Below the pieces are notes generated by a model that did not search any database, had not been told where the DNA came from, and saw only the letters and a program-made list of their open reading frames with translations. This document shows positions 41,775-50,253 of a DNA stretch of 64,000 bases, piece by piece. Position 1 is the stretch's first letter, and each line of letters starts with the position of its first letter. The translations under genes were made by a program, and so were the position numbers. Source of the DNA: Dactylosporangium aurantiacum (GTDB lineage: Bacteria; Actinomycetota; Actinomycetes; Mycobacteriales; Micromonosporaceae); NCBI RefSeq assembly GCF_000716715.1, contig NZ_JNYJ01000003.1, positions 165,161 through 229,160 on the forward strand. Direction: 5' to 3'.

Positions 41775-42416
41775 TCACGACTCTACCAAGCGCTTGCTTG
41801 GTTCGCTAGAGGCGCGCCGGGCCCGGTCGATCGGGACCGCGGTGGCCGCCGACGTGGACAGGCGCGGCCGGTCCGGCTCCGCCGCCGCGAGGGGCTCGAC
41901 CGGACGCAGCGACTCCCGGCTGCGCACCGCCAGAGCCTGGTATACCCCGGTCCCGTGGGCCTTCCAGGCCAGCTCGACCTCGGTGAGGTCTCGCACGACC
42001 CTGGCGGGCGACCCGGCCGCGAGGGTGCGCGGCGGCACCACGAATTCGGCCCGGACCAGGGAATGGGCGCCGACGAACGCGTACTCGCCGACGACCGCGT
42101 CGTCGAGCACGACGGCGTTGATGCCGATGAGGGCGCCGGCGCCGACCCGGCAGCCGTGCAGGACCGCGCCGTGCCCGACGTGCCCGTCGGGACCGAGCGT
42201 GAGGACCGTGCCGGGGAAGGTGTGCAGCACGCAGCAGTCCTGGACGTTGGCGCCGGCCCCCAGCACGATCCGGCCGAAGTCGCCGCGCAGGCTGGCGAGC
42301 GGGCCGACGTAGCAGCCGGCGCCGACGTGCACGTCGCCGATGAGCACGGCGGTGGGGTGCACGTACGCGGTGGGGTGCACGACCGGCACGACACCCTCGA
42401 TCGCGTAGGCGGGCAT
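41775..42416 (-). CDS. Gamma-carbonic anhydrase-like hexapeptide-repeat protein
   Basis: 213 residues. The left-handed beta-helix repeats run through about residue 140 (HPTAVLIGDVHVGAGCYVGP, LRGDFGRIVLGAGANVQD, GHGAVLHGCRVGAGALIG). His-containing positions VLHTFPG, GHVGHGAVLHG resemble the metal ligands of PaaY/CaiE-type proteins, which often hydrolyse or protect CoA thioesters. The C-terminal 45 residues are extra and charged. The final codons SEPSKRLVES contain the KstR2 operator of ipdF. It overlaps ipdC by one base. A thioesterase role in the CoA pathway is inference. Confidence 0.85.
   Translation of the reverse strand: MPAYAIEGVVPVVHPTAYVHPTAVLIGDVHVGAGCYVGPLASLRGDFGRIVLGAGANVQDCCVLHTFPGTVLTLGPDGHVGHGAVLHGCRVGAGALIGINAVVLDDAVVGEYAFVGAHSLVRAEFVVPPRTLAAGSPARVVRDLTEVELAWKAHGTGVYQALAVRSRESLRPVEPLAAAEPDRPRLSTSAATAVPIDRARRASSEPSKRLVES
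41785..41802 (+). promoter_or_regulatory. KstR2 operator for ipdF inside the gamma-CA-like gene
   Basis: ACCAAGCGCTTGCTTGGT exactly. It lies within the last codons of the upstream gene and touches the TAGAGT -10 element of ipdF (41785-41780). It gives the operon from ipdF onward its own repressible promoter. Confidence 0.85.
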
Positions 42417-43465
42417 CAGGCGAGCCGCTTCAGCGCGTCCGCGGCCTCGGCCATGATCCGCTCGATGAGCTCCGCGCAGCTGGGCAGGTCGTCGATGAGG
42501 CCGGCGACCTGGCCGGTGGCCATGACGCCGGCGTCGGCCCGGCCCTCGACCATCGCGGCGCGGATCAGCATCGGCGTGTTGGCCGCGAGCACGAGCTGGC
42601 CGAGGCTGAGGTCGTGGCTGCCGCGCATGGCCCGCCCCTCGCGCAGCATGCCCAGCCACGACCGGCCGGACAGCCGGCGCAGCTCCCGCGCGTTGCGCAC
42701 CGCGCGGGGCAGCCTGCGCAGCGCGCCGGTGTCGCCGAGGCCGTCGACGAACGGGGTGCGCAGCACCCGCTGCGGCACGCCGTCGAGGGCGGCGGTGACC
42801 ACGGTGTCGGTGACGGTGGCGTCGAGGTAGCGCTGCTTGACCGCGGCGCTGACCGGGCTGTCGCTGGTGAGCAGGAAGCGGGTGCCCATGGCGATCCCGG
42901 CGGCGCCGTAGGCGAGCGCGGCGACCAGGCCGCGGCCGTCGTAGAAGCCGCCGGCGGCGATGACCGGGATGTCGACGGCGTCGACGACCTGCGGCAGCAG
43001 CAGGGTGGTGGGGACCGGGCCGGTGTGCCCGCCGCCCTCGCCGCCCTGCACGACGACCGCGTCGGCACCCCAGGCGGCGACCTTCTCCGCGTGCCGGCGG
43101 GCGCCGACGGACGGCACGACCACCACGCCGGCGGCCTTGAGCCGCTCGATGAGCTCGGGCTTCGGCGCGAGGGCGAACGAGGCGACCCGTACCCCTTCCC
43201 GGATCAGCAGGTCGGCCCGCTTCGCCGCGTCGGGGGCGTCGGCGCGCAGGTTGACCCCGAACGGCGCGTCGGTCAGCCGGCGCACGTCGGCGATCGCGGT
43301 GGCCAGGTCCTCGTACGACAGCGTGGCGCTGGCGAGGATGCCCAGCCCGCCGGCGTTCGCGGTGGCCGCGGTGAGCCGCGCGTCGGAGACCCAGCCCATG
43401 CCGGTCTGCACGATCGGGTACCGCACGCCGAACAGCTCGCAGATCGGCGTGACCAGCGCCGTCAT
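42416..43465 (-). CDS. ipdC: IpdC: nitronate monooxygenase-family reductase of HIP degradation
   Basis: 349 residues of the FMN-dependent 2-nitropropane dioxygenase/NMO fold: PIVQTGMGWVSDARL at the N-terminus, GGEGGGHTGPVPT, PVIAAGGFYDGRG and GIAMGTRFLLTSDS (FMN phosphate loop). In the KstR2 cluster this protein is IpdC, an NADH-dependent double-bond reductase acting before ring opening by IpdAB. It overlaps ipdB by four bases, in the usual order ipdA, ipdB, ipdC. Confidence 0.93.
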   Translation of the reverse strand: MTALVTPICELFGVRYPIVQTGMGWVSDARLTAATANAGGLGILASATLSYEDLATAIADVRRLTDAPFGVNLRADAPDAAKRADLLIREGVRVASFALAPKPELIERLKAAGVVVVPSVGARRHAEKVAAWGADAVVVQGGEGGGHTGPVPTTLLLPQVVDAVDIPVIAAGGFYDGRGLVAALAYGAAGIAMGTRFLLTSDSPVSAAVKQRYLDATVTDTVVTAALDGVPQRVLRTPFVDGLGDTGALRRLPRAVRNARELRRLSGRSWLGMLREGRAMRGSHDLSLGQLVLAANTPMLIRAAMVEGRADAGVMATGQVAGLIDDLPSCAELIERIMAEAADALKRLA

Positions 43466-44250
43466 CCGTCCACCTCGCGAGAGCGCACCGACCCGGGGTC
43501 GATCACGTCGCGGATCAGGGCCAGCTCGGCGTCGGTCGGCAGCCGGGTCAGCGGCACGTCGTCCGGGATCGCCAGATCGAAGCCGGTCGCGGCGGTCACC
43601 TCGTCCACCGTGACGCCGGGGTGCACCGAGACCAGGCGCATGCGGTGGTCGTCGGTACCGAAGTCGAACACGCCGAGGTTGCTGACCACCCGGCGGATCT
43701 CGTGGAAGCGGCCGGCGGCGGGGTTCGCGGCGGCCCGGTCGTAGCCGACGCCGCTGACCATGTCGACGGCGGCGACGAACGTGCGCGGCCCGTGCCGGGG
43801 CACCCAGTAGCTGGTCGGGTGGTTGACGGTGTTGCCGGGCGCGCCGCGCACGCCGAGCAGCGCCCGGGTGGGGCGGGTGAAGTCGCCGATGGCCGAGATG
43901 TTCGCGTTGCCGTAGCGGTCGATCTGGCTGGGGCCCATCATCACGTGCCGGCGGCCGGTGTACAGCAGGTCGAACACGGCCCGGAACGGGATCCAGCCCT
44001 CGATGACCGGCGGGGTGCCGCCGATCGCCCAGGTGCCCTGGGTCAGGTACGCCTCGCCGTCGGACAGCAGCAGGTCGGGGGCGAACGTGGCACGGGCCAG
44101 CCGGGCGGCGATGCTCGGCACGACGCCGATCGGGCTGGCCAGGATCTCCCCGTCTCCGCGCCACACCTCGGCGCAGGCCACCACGCAGATCTCGGCGCGG
44201 GTCACGGTGGGTGTGTCGCTGCCCGTGTCGGTGCTCATGTCGGTGCTCAT
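43462..44250 (-). CDS. ipdB: IpdB: beta subunit of COCHEA-CoA hydrolase
   Basis: 262 residues of the CoA-transferase family I fold. It has EICVVACAEVWRGDGEI, LLSDGEAYL, RRHVMMGPSQIDRYGNANIS, GVRGAPGNTVNHPTSYW and VVSNLGVFDFG. With IpdA it opens the last ring of COCHEA-CoA by retro-Claisen hydrolysis. The first 15 residues carry a small repeat (MSTDMSTD) from a 12-base duplication; an ATG at 44238 would skip one copy. The start overlaps ipdA by four bases. Confidence 0.94.
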   Translation of the reverse strand: MSTDMSTDTGSDTPTVTRAEICVVACAEVWRGDGEILASPIGVVPSIAARLARATFAPDLLLSDGEAYLTQGTWAIGGTPPVIEGWIPFRAVFDLLYTGRRHVMMGPSQIDRYGNANISAIGDFTRPTRALLGVRGAPGNTVNHPTSYWVPRHGPRTFVAAVDMVSGVGYDRAAANPAAGRFHEIRRVVSNLGVFDFGTDDHRMRLVSVHPGVTVDEVTAATGFDLAIPDDVPLTRLPTDAELALIRDVIDPGSVRSREVDG

Positions 44251-45062
44251 GTCAGGGCCCCCAGGTACCGGTCGTAGAACGCGGCCCACGCCTGCGGGTC
44301 GGCGGCGGCGGTGGCGTACTCGCGCTGGAACGCCTCGTCCCGGCCGTAGTCGGGGTCGCAGGAGGTGAAGTGCGCGCCGCGGGGCGCCTCGACGACGCCG
44401 TGCACCATCCACCGCTGCAGCAGCAGCGACTGCACCGGCGCGTCGCGGGTCAGCTCGGCGGTGTCGACGACGCGCTCGCACGACACGTACGCGCGGTCCG
44501 CGGCGGAGCAGAAGAGGTCGTCGAAGTACGGATCCGGGCCCAGGTACTGGGCGTTGCCGTGCACGTCGGCCCGGTTGAGGTGGACCAGGGCCGCGTCCAG
44601 GCGCACCGCCGGGATCGCCAGCAGCTCCTCCTCGCCGTACGGCGAGGCGACGGTGCGCAGGCCGGGGTTGACCCGCAGCACGTCGGAGCCGAGCCCGGCC
44701 CGGCTGGGCATGAACGGCAGCCGGCAGGCGCCGGCGTACAGCGCCCAGCGCAGCATGCCCTCGTCGTACTCGGTCACCTCCACCGCCCCGGACTGCCGGG
44801 CGGCCCGGAAGTGCGGCTCGAGCGGGATCGTGTCCAGGGAGACGAACCCGTACACCAGGTGGCGGACCTTCTTCGCGGCCAGCAGCAGCCCCACGTCGGG
44901 GCCGCCGTAGCTGACAACGGTCAGGTCCGTGAGGTCGGAGCGCAGGATCGCGCGCACCAGTGACATCGGCTTGCGTCTGGAACCCCAGCCGCCGATCCCG
45001 ATCGTCATGCCGGAGCGCAGCTGTGCCACGACCTCGTCTTCGGTCATCTGCTTGTTCGCCAT
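44247..45062 (-). CDS. ipdA: IpdA: alpha subunit of COCHEA-CoA hydrolase
   Basis: 271 residues, CoA-transferase family I. The segment AQLRSGMTIGIGGWGSRRKP and the later LDAALVHLNRADVHGNAQY, YFDDLFCSAAD and VEAPRGAHFT are characteristic. IpdA and IpdB act as one enzyme that hydrolyses a ring C-C bond, though the fold is that of a transferase. The ATG at 45062 has AGAAGG upstream; an ATG at 45047 is an alternative. A KstR2 operator 45 bases upstream is shared with the divergent kstR2 gene. Confidence 0.94.
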   Translation of the reverse strand: MANKQMTEDEVVAQLRSGMTIGIGGWGSRRKPMSLVRAILRSDLTDLTVVSYGGPDVGLLLAAKKVRHLVYGFVSLDTIPLEPHFRAARQSGAVEVTEYDEGMLRWALYAGACRLPFMPSRAGLGSDVLRVNPGLRTVASPYGEEELLAIPAVRLDAALVHLNRADVHGNAQYLGPDPYFDDLFCSAADRAYVSCERVVDTAELTRDAPVQSLLLQRWMVHGVVEAPRGAHFTSCDPDYGRDEAFQREYATAAADPQAWAAFYDRYLGALT

Positions 45063-45107
45063 CGCCGCCTTCTTCACCGCGCCGGCTGGACCTTGCCCGG
45101 TGAACGT

Positions 45108-45125
45108 ACCAAGCGCTTGCTTGAT
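45108..45125 (+). promoter_or_regulatory. KstR2 operator shared by ipdA and kstR2
   Basis: ACCAAGCGCTTGCTTGAT. A -10-like TACGTT lies on the minus strand at 45108-45103 and TACGCT on the plus strand at 45126-45131, each directly flanking the operator, so one bound repressor could silence ipdA and its own gene. Confidence 0.85.
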
Positions 45126-45233
45126 TACGCTACACTCGCTGGCGAGCCGTATCTCACGGCCGCGGCACACGTACACTCCTGTGGCGAACGGGATAGACGA
45201 AGCTGCATCACGACACGGGTGAGGAAGAGCAGG

Positions 45234-45824
45234 ATGGCGCGAGAGCCTGGGGACCGACGCGAGCGCATTCTCGCCAGCGCCGCGGCGCTGTTCGCCCGGA
45301 AGGGCGTCTCGGCCACGACGGTGCGGGAGATCGCCGACGAGGCCGGCATCCTGTCCGGCAGCCTGTATCACCACTTCGAGTCCAAGGAGGCCATGGTCGA
45401 CGAGATCGTGACCTCCTACCTGGAAGACCTGCGCACCCGGTACAAGCGCGTGCTGGACGGCGACAGCCACCCCAGGACCCGCCTGCACGATCTGATCGTC
45501 GCCTCGCTCGAGGTCGTCGAGGCGCACCCGCACGCCACCGAGATCTACCAGAACGACGTCAACTACCTGACCCAGATCGAACGGTTCGGATACCTGCGCA
45601 CCGCCGGCAAGGAGGTCCAGCAGACCTGGCTGTCGGTGATCGAGGCGGGCATCGCCGAGGGCGTCATCCGCGACGACCTGGACCCCAAGATCCTCTACCG
45701 GCTGATGCGTGACGCCGTGTGGCTGTCGGTGCGCTGGTTCAAGCCGACGGCGGCGTACCCGATCACCCGCCTCGCCGAGGACTGCACGTCGCTGTTCCTG
45801 GACGGCCTGGCGAAGACCCGCTGA
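45234..45824 (+). CDS. kstR2: KstR2: TetR repressor of steroid ring C/D genes
   Basis: 196 residues. The TetR helix-turn-helix is ATTVREIADEAGILSGSLYHHFESKEAMVDEI, broken here as ATTVREIADEAG and SGSLYHHFESKEAMVDE, the same as in mycobacterial KstR2. The C-terminal domain ends DAVWLSVRWFKP, also typical. KstR2 is released by HIP-CoA made by FadD3. The ATG at 45234 has GAGGAAGAGCAGG upstream; a GTG at 45219 is possible. It is divergent from ipdA and its operator lies in the spacer, so it is probably autoregulated. Confidence 0.93.
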   Translation: MAREPGDRRERILASAAALFARKGVSATTVREIADEAGILSGSLYHHFESKEAMVDEIVTSYLEDLRTRYKRVLDGDSHPRTRLHDLIVASLEVVEAHPHATEIYQNDVNYLTQIERFGYLRTAGKEVQQTWLSVIEAGIAEGVIRDDLDPKILYRLMRDAVWLSVRWFKPTAAYPITRLAEDCTSLFLDGLAKTR

Positions 45825-45837
45825 GCGCGGGGACGTC

Positions 45838-46686
45838 TCAGAGGCGCGCCGCGGTGCGCGCCAGCCCGGCCACGGCCAGGGAGCGGCTGTGCGCGGGCCA
45901 GGCGAGCACGGTGGTGACGTGCGGCGCGTCGGTCAGCGGCACGGCGGCGTGCGCGTTCCAAAGCCAGGCCCGCGACGACGCGCACAGCACCGCCGCGGTG
46001 TGCCCGAGCGCGATGAGCTGCGCCAGCTGCGACTGGTCGCGGATCTGCGGGCCCGGGCCCGGCGCGTAGGTGCCGTCCGGGCGGGGCCAGCGGGCCAGCG
46101 GCAGGTCCGGCAGGTCGCTGATGTCGGCCATGGACAGCGCCGGGCGGGCGGCGAGGGGGTGCCCGGCGGGCAGGATCGCGATCTGCTGCTCGGTCAGCAG
46201 GTCCTCGGTGTCGAACCCGGTGAGCGCGTCGAAGGGCCGCTGCATGAGCGCCACGTCGGCGCGGCCGTCGCGCAGCATCCGCGCCTGCTCCCCCAGCCCG
46301 CACAGCACCACCTCGACCGCCGCCGCGTCCGGCTCGGCGGCGTGCGCGTCGAGGAGCTTGCGCAGCAGCTCGTGGTTGGCGCCGGCCTTCGTGGCGAGGA
46401 TCAGCCGGCCGGTGGCCGCCGCGGCACGGCGGGTGCGGCGGGCCGCGGCGGCCGTCGCGTCGAGGATGGCGCGGGCCTCGTCGAGCAGCACCCCGCCCGC
46501 GGCGGTGAGCGCGACGCCGTGCCGGTCGCGGTCCAGCAGGGTCACGCCGATGCGCCGCTCCAGCTGCCGTACGGCCCGCGATAGCGGCGGCTGCGCGATG
46601 CCGAGCCGGCGCGCCGCGCGGCCGAAGTGCAGCTCCTCGGCGACGGCGACGAAGTAGCGCAGCTCGCGCAGTTCGAGCGTGTCCAC
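45838..46686 (-). CDS. LysR-type transcriptional regulator
   Basis: 282 residues. The N-terminal winged helix is standard: LRELRYFVAVAEELHFGRAA and PPLSRAVRQLERRIGV. A type 2 periplasmic-binding-like effector domain follows (GRLILATKAGANHELL, LLTEQQIAILPAGHPLA). The GTG at 46686 appears leaderless: a TATCGT element lies six bases upstream. It is divergent from an SDR gene, which it probably controls via the dyad at 46696-46721. Its place inside the steroid block may be chance. Confidence 0.92.
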   Translation of the reverse strand: MDTLELRELRYFVAVAEELHFGRAARRLGIAQPPLSRAVRQLERRIGVTLLDRDRHGVALTAAGGVLLDEARAILDATAAAARRTRRAAAATGRLILATKAGANHELLRKLLDAHAAEPDAAAVEVVLCGLGEQARMLRDGRADVALMQRPFDALTGFDTEDLLTEQQIAILPAGHPLAARPALSMADISDLPDLPLARWPRPDGTYAPGPGPQIRDQSQLAQLIALGHTAAVLCASSRAWLWNAHAAVPLTDAPHVTTVLAWPAHSRSLAVAGLARTAARL

Positions 46687-46695
46687 CGTCCGACG

Positions 46696-46721
46696 ATACT
46701 GCGGTGATACCGCCGGGGTAT
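46696..46721. promoter_or_regulatory. LysR-type dyad between divergent genes
   Basis: ATACTGCGGTGATACCGC then CGGGGTAT gives nested symmetry: GCGGT-GAT-ACCGC inside ATAC...GTAT. It overlaps the LysR gene's own -10-like element, as expected for an autoregulated LysR pair. Confidence 0.5.
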
Positions 46722-46779
46722 GAGCACGGCACCGAACCGGTGTCACGACGGACCCACCCGCCGAGCCAGGATCGCCGGC

Positions 46780-47502
46780 ATGAACGACACGAAGATCGCG
46801 CTGGTCACCGGCGCGAACAAGGGACTCGGGTACCAGATCGCGGCCGGCCTGGGCGCGCACGGACACCGGGTGGCGGTGGGGGCCCGCGACGAGGCCCGTG
46901 GCGAGGCGGCGGTGGAGACCCTCCGCGCCGCCGGGGTGGACGCGTTCCTGGTCCCGCTGGACGTCACCAGCGACCGCAGCGTCACCGAGGCGGCCGGCCT
47001 TTTGCAGCGGCTGGACGTGCTGGTGAACAACGCCGGCGTCTCCGGACCGACCGGGCCGGGCTGGGTGCAGGACCCGACCGCCCTCGACCTGGACGTGGTG
47101 CGGGCGGTCGTGGACGTCAACGTCTACGGGGTGATCCGGGTGACCAACGCGCTGCTGCCGCTGCTGCGGCGCTCGCCGGCGCCGCGCGTCGTCAACGTCT
47201 CCAGCAGCGTCGGGTCGCTGACCTGGCAGAGCGACCCGGCCGTGGACGTCGGCCCGGTGATGGCGGCGTACTCGCCGACGAAGTCGTACCTCAACGCCGT
47301 CACCGTGCACTACGCGCGGCAGCTCGCCGGCACCGGCGTCCTGGTCAACGCGGTCTGCCCGGGGCTGGTCGCGACCGACTTCACCGGCTTCCAGGGCCGC
47401 CCGCCGCAGCAGGCCGCGGCGACCGCGGTCCGCCTGGCCACGCTGCCCGACGGCGGCCCGACCGGCGGGTTCTTCAACGACGAGGGTCCCGTGCCCTGGT
47501 GA
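46780..47502 (+). CDS. Short-chain dehydrogenase/reductase (carbonyl-reductase-like)
   Basis: 240 residues. Seen: VTGANKGLGYQIA, NNAGVSGPTGPGW, NVSSSVGSLTW and YSPTKSYLNAV (YxxxK). The TGANKG start and SPTKSYLN pattern are those of carbonyl-reductase-like SDRs that act on xenobiotic ketones. The ATG at 46780 has AGGA at eight bases; an ATG at 46720 would add 20 residues. LysR-regulated. Confidence 0.88.
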   Translation: MNDTKIALVTGANKGLGYQIAAGLGAHGHRVAVGARDEARGEAAVETLRAAGVDAFLVPLDVTSDRSVTEAAGLLQRLDVLVNNAGVSGPTGPGWVQDPTALDLDVVRAVVDVNVYGVIRVTNALLPLLRRSPAPRVVNVSSSVGSLTWQSDPAVDVGPVMAAYSPTKSYLNAVTVHYARQLAGTGVLVNAVCPGLVATDFTGFQGRPPQQAAATAVRLATLPDGGPTGGFFNDEGPVPW

Positions 47503-47509
47503 GCCGGGC

Positions 47510-48364
47510 TCAGGCGCGGTGCAGCCCGACGGGGCTGACCGGGCCGACCGTGCCGGCCGCGAACGCCGCCGCCACCTTCGCCACGGACCACTGCGGGTCG
47601 CGGGCGCCGTCACCCTGCACGACCGGGTGGGCGATCATCGACAGCTCGTCGCCGTCGATGCGGACCACCTGGCCGTGCACGGCCGCGGCGGCGTCGGACA
47701 ACAGGTAGATCACGGCCGGGGCGTTCTGCTCCGGCGGCTTGTGGACGTTCTGCCCCTGGGCGGCGGCGCCGAGGTACGCCTCGAACGCGTCCGCCATGCG
47801 GGTGTGCGCGTTCGGGGAGACGGCGTTGACCCGCACGCCGGTGCCGATCAGGTCGGCGGCCCAGCAGTAGGTGAGCGAGGCGACGCCGCCCTTGCTGGCG
47901 CCGTACGCGCCCATCGCGGCGGAGCCGGCGTGCGCGCCGGACGTCACGTTCACCACCGAGCCGCCGCCCCGGGCGAGCATCGCCCGGATCGCGTGCAGCC
48001 CGCAGTACGCGGTGCCGAGCAGGTTCACCTCGACGACCGCGCGGAACTCGTCGGGGTCCTGCTCGGCCGGGTGGGCGAGGCGGAAGATCCCGGCGTTGTT
48101 GACCAGGCCGTCGATCGCGCCGAACGCCTCGACGCACCGGGCGACGACGGCGCCGGCGCCGTCCCAGGTGCTGATCGTGCCGGCGGCGGCGAGGGCCCGG
48201 CCGCCGGCCGCGGTGATGTCCGCCGCGACCGCCTCGGCGAGACCGGCGTCGACGTCGTTGACCAGGACCGCCGCGCCCTCGGCCGCGGCGAGCCGGGCGT
48301 AGGCGGCGCCGAGGCCCCGGCCCGCGCCGGTGACGACGACCGCCTTGCCCTCCAGCGCCGCCAT
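47510..48364 (-). CDS. Short-chain dehydrogenase/reductase with C-terminal extension
   Basis: 284 residues, about 35 longer than most SDRs. Seen: VTGAGRGLGAAYARL, VNDVDAGLAE, NNAGIFRLAHPAEQ, NVTSGAHAGSAAMGAYGASK (Ser, then YGASK giving YxxxK). It looks like a 17-beta-HSD4/multifunctional-enzyme-type hydroxyacyl-CoA dehydrogenase. It overlaps the thiolase gene by one base (TGATG), so the pair would oxidise and cleave a beta-hydroxyacyl-CoA in the fadD3 operon. Confidence 0.9.
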   Translation of the reverse strand: MAALEGKAVVVTGAGRGLGAAYARLAAAEGAAVLVNDVDAGLAEAVAADITAAGGRALAAAGTISTWDGAGAVVARCVEAFGAIDGLVNNAGIFRLAHPAEQDPDEFRAVVEVNLLGTAYCGLHAIRAMLARGGGSVVNVTSGAHAGSAAMGAYGASKGGVASLTYCWAADLIGTGVRVNAVSPNAHTRMADAFEAYLGAAAQGQNVHKPPEQNAPAVIYLLSDAAAAVHGQVVRIDGDELSMIAHPVVQGDGARDPQWSVAKVAAAFAAGTVGPVSPVGLHRA

Positions 48365-49566
48365 CAGCTCAGCCGCTCGACGATCATGGCCATGCCCTGC
48401 CCGCCGGCGGTGCACATGGTCTCCAGGCCGAACTGGGCGTCGCGGTGCACCAGGCCGTTGAGCAGGGTGGTGGCGATCCTCGCGCCGGTCATCCCGAACG
48501 GGTGGCCGACCGCGATCGCGCCGCCGTGCACGTTGACCCGGTCCAGGTCGGCACCGATCTGCCGGTACGCCGGGATCACCTGCGCGGCGAACGCCTCGTT
48601 GATCTCCACCAGGTCGATGTCGCCGATCGCCATGCCCGCGTTGGCCAGGGCGCGGCGGGACGCCTCGACCGGGCCGAGGCCCATGATTTCGGGGCTGAGC
48701 GCGGACACCCCGGTGCTGACGATCCTGGCGAGCGGGGTCAGCCCCAGCTCGCGGGCGCGGGTGTCGCTGAGCACGACCAGCGCGGCGGCGCCGTCGTTGA
48801 GCGGGCAGCAGTTGCCGGCGGTGACGGTGCCGTCGGGCCGGAACGCCGGCTGCAGGGCGGCGACCTTGTCGAGGGTGACCCCGGCGCGCGGGCCGTCGTC
48901 GGCGCGCAGCACGGTGCCGTCGGGCAGCGTGACGGGGGTGATGTCGCGCTCCCAGAAGCCGTCGGCGAGGGCCTTCTCCGCGTTGTTCTGGCTGCGCACC
49001 GCGAACTCGTCCTGCTCGCGCCGGCTGATGCCGCACAGCTCGGCGACGTTCTCGGCGGTCTCACCCATGGCGATGTACACGTCGGGCAGCTCGCCGCGCT
49101 CGCGCGGGTCCGACCACGGTACGCCCGGCCGGGCCCCGCCGGCGCCGTCGAAGCGCGGGTTGCGGGTGCCGGGCATGCCGTCGGCCTTGCCCGCCGCGTA
49201 GTGCGAGACGACCTCCACGCCGGCGGCGACGAACGCGTGCCCCTCGCCGGCCTTGATCGCGTGGAACGCCATCCGGATCGCCTGCAGCGACGACGCGCAG
49301 TAGCGGTTGACGGTGGTGCCCGGCACCATGTCGTACCCGAGCTGCATGGCGACCTGCCGGCCGAGGTTGTACCCCTGCTCGCCGGCCGGCTGGGCGCAGC
49401 CGAGCATGAGGTCGTCGAGGGTCCGCGGATCCAGCGCCGGGACCCGGTCGAGGGCGAGGCGCACGATCTGCGCGGCGAGGTCGTCGGCGCGCACGCCGGT
49501 GAGGGAGCCCTTGTGGGCGCGGCCGATCGGCGAGCGCACGGCCGAGACGATGACGGCTTCGGGCAT
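48364..49566 (-). CDS. Acetyl-CoA acyltransferase (thiolase), FadA3/AtoB type
   Basis: 400 residues with complete thiolase sites: NRYCASSLQAIRMAF (acyl-enzyme Cys), NEAFAAQVIPAY, VNVHGGAIAVGHPFGMTGAR (His) and METMCTAGGQGMAM-like late Cys motif (ETMCTAGGQG). It is not FadA6, which lies at 51791; its sequence is closer to general mycobacterial thiolases of the FadA3 group. It releases acetyl-CoA or propionyl-CoA. An ATG at 49584 overlapping the upstream stop (ATGA) would add six residues. Confidence 0.92.
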   Translation of the reverse strand: MPEAVIVSAVRSPIGRAHKGSLTGVRADDLAAQIVRLALDRVPALDPRTLDDLMLGCAQPAGEQGYNLGRQVAMQLGYDMVPGTTVNRYCASSLQAIRMAFHAIKAGEGHAFVAAGVEVVSHYAAGKADGMPGTRNPRFDGAGGARPGVPWSDPRERGELPDVYIAMGETAENVAELCGISRREQDEFAVRSQNNAEKALADGFWERDITPVTLPDGTVLRADDGPRAGVTLDKVAALQPAFRPDGTVTAGNCCPLNDGAAALVVLSDTRARELGLTPLARIVSTGVSALSPEIMGLGPVEASRRALANAGMAIGDIDLVEINEAFAAQVIPAYRQIGADLDRVNVHGGAIAVGHPFGMTGARIATTLLNGLVHRDAQFGLETMCTAGGQGMAMIVERLS

Positions 49567-49580
49567 CTGCGCAGCCCCTT

Positions 49581-50252
49581 TCATTGAGTGACCGTCCAGC
49601 CGCCGTCGACCGGCAGCAGGACACCGTTGATGTAGGCGGCGGACGGGGACAGCAGGAAGAGCACGGCGGCGGCGACGTCCTCGGGGCGCCCGGCGCGACG
49701 CATCGGGTTGCGGGCGATGAGGTCCCGGCCGAGCGGCGTGTCGGCGAAGCCCGCCATCCGCGGGGTGTCGATGAAGCCGGGCGCGACGGCGTTCGCGCGG
49801 ACGGCGGGTGCGAGGCGGGTGGCGAGGTGCCGGGTGTACCCGGCGATGGCGGCCTTCCCGGCGCTGTACCACGCGGAGTCGGTGCCGACGAGGTTGCCGG
49901 CGACGGAGGCCACGTTCACCACCGCGGCGCCCTCGGGCGGTCCGGTGCGCAGCCAGGCGGTGGTGACGGCCTCGACGCTGCCGGCGGTGCCGAGCAGCCC
50001 GGCGCCGAAGTCCAGCGGTGCGCCGCCGCTGGCCGGTCCGGCGTTGTTGACCAGGTACCGCGCCGGGCCGGTGGCCGCGAGGGCGGCCGCGAGGGCGGCG
50101 GGGTCGCGCACGTCCACGACGAGGCCGCCGTCGGTCGCCGCCAGGTCCCACACGACCGGGCGCAGGCCCTGCTCGGCGGCGAGGCGGACGACCGCGGCGC
50201 CGATGCCGCTGGCGCCGCCGGTGACGATGACGGTGTCGGTGCCGGTGTGCAT
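49581..50252 (-). CDS. Short-chain dehydrogenase/reductase
   Basis: 223 residues. Seen: IVTGGASGIGAAVV, NNAGPASGG, NVASVAGNLVG with active Ser, WYSAGKAAIAGYTRHL (YxxxK) and VLLPVDGGWTV at the end. It is shorter than usual between the first strands. It lies one base after fadD3 in the same operon. In the mycobacterial KstR2 regulon two SDRs of this kind (Rv3548c, Rv3549c types) have roles not fully assigned; this could be one of them. Confidence 0.88.
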   Translation of the reverse strand: MHTGTDTVIVTGGASGIGAAVVRLAAEQGLRPVVWDLAATDGGLVVDVRDPAALAAALAATGPARYLVNNAGPASGGAPLDFGAGLLGTAGSVEAVTTAWLRTGPPEGAAVVNVASVAGNLVGTDSAWYSAGKAAIAGYTRHLATRLAPAVRANAVAPGFIDTPRMAGFADTPLGRDLIARNPMRRAGRPEDVAAAVLFLLSPSAAYINGVLLPVDGGWTVTQ

Positions 50253-50253
50253 G

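Noticed and set aside
45825..45837. A possible terminator between kstR2 and the LysR gene
   Set aside because: Only a five-base GC stem is visible, which is expected by chance in this sequence.
48364..49566. Thiolase considered as FadA6
   Set aside because: The gene at 51791 matches FadA6 far better over its full length; this one fits the FadA3/AtoB group.
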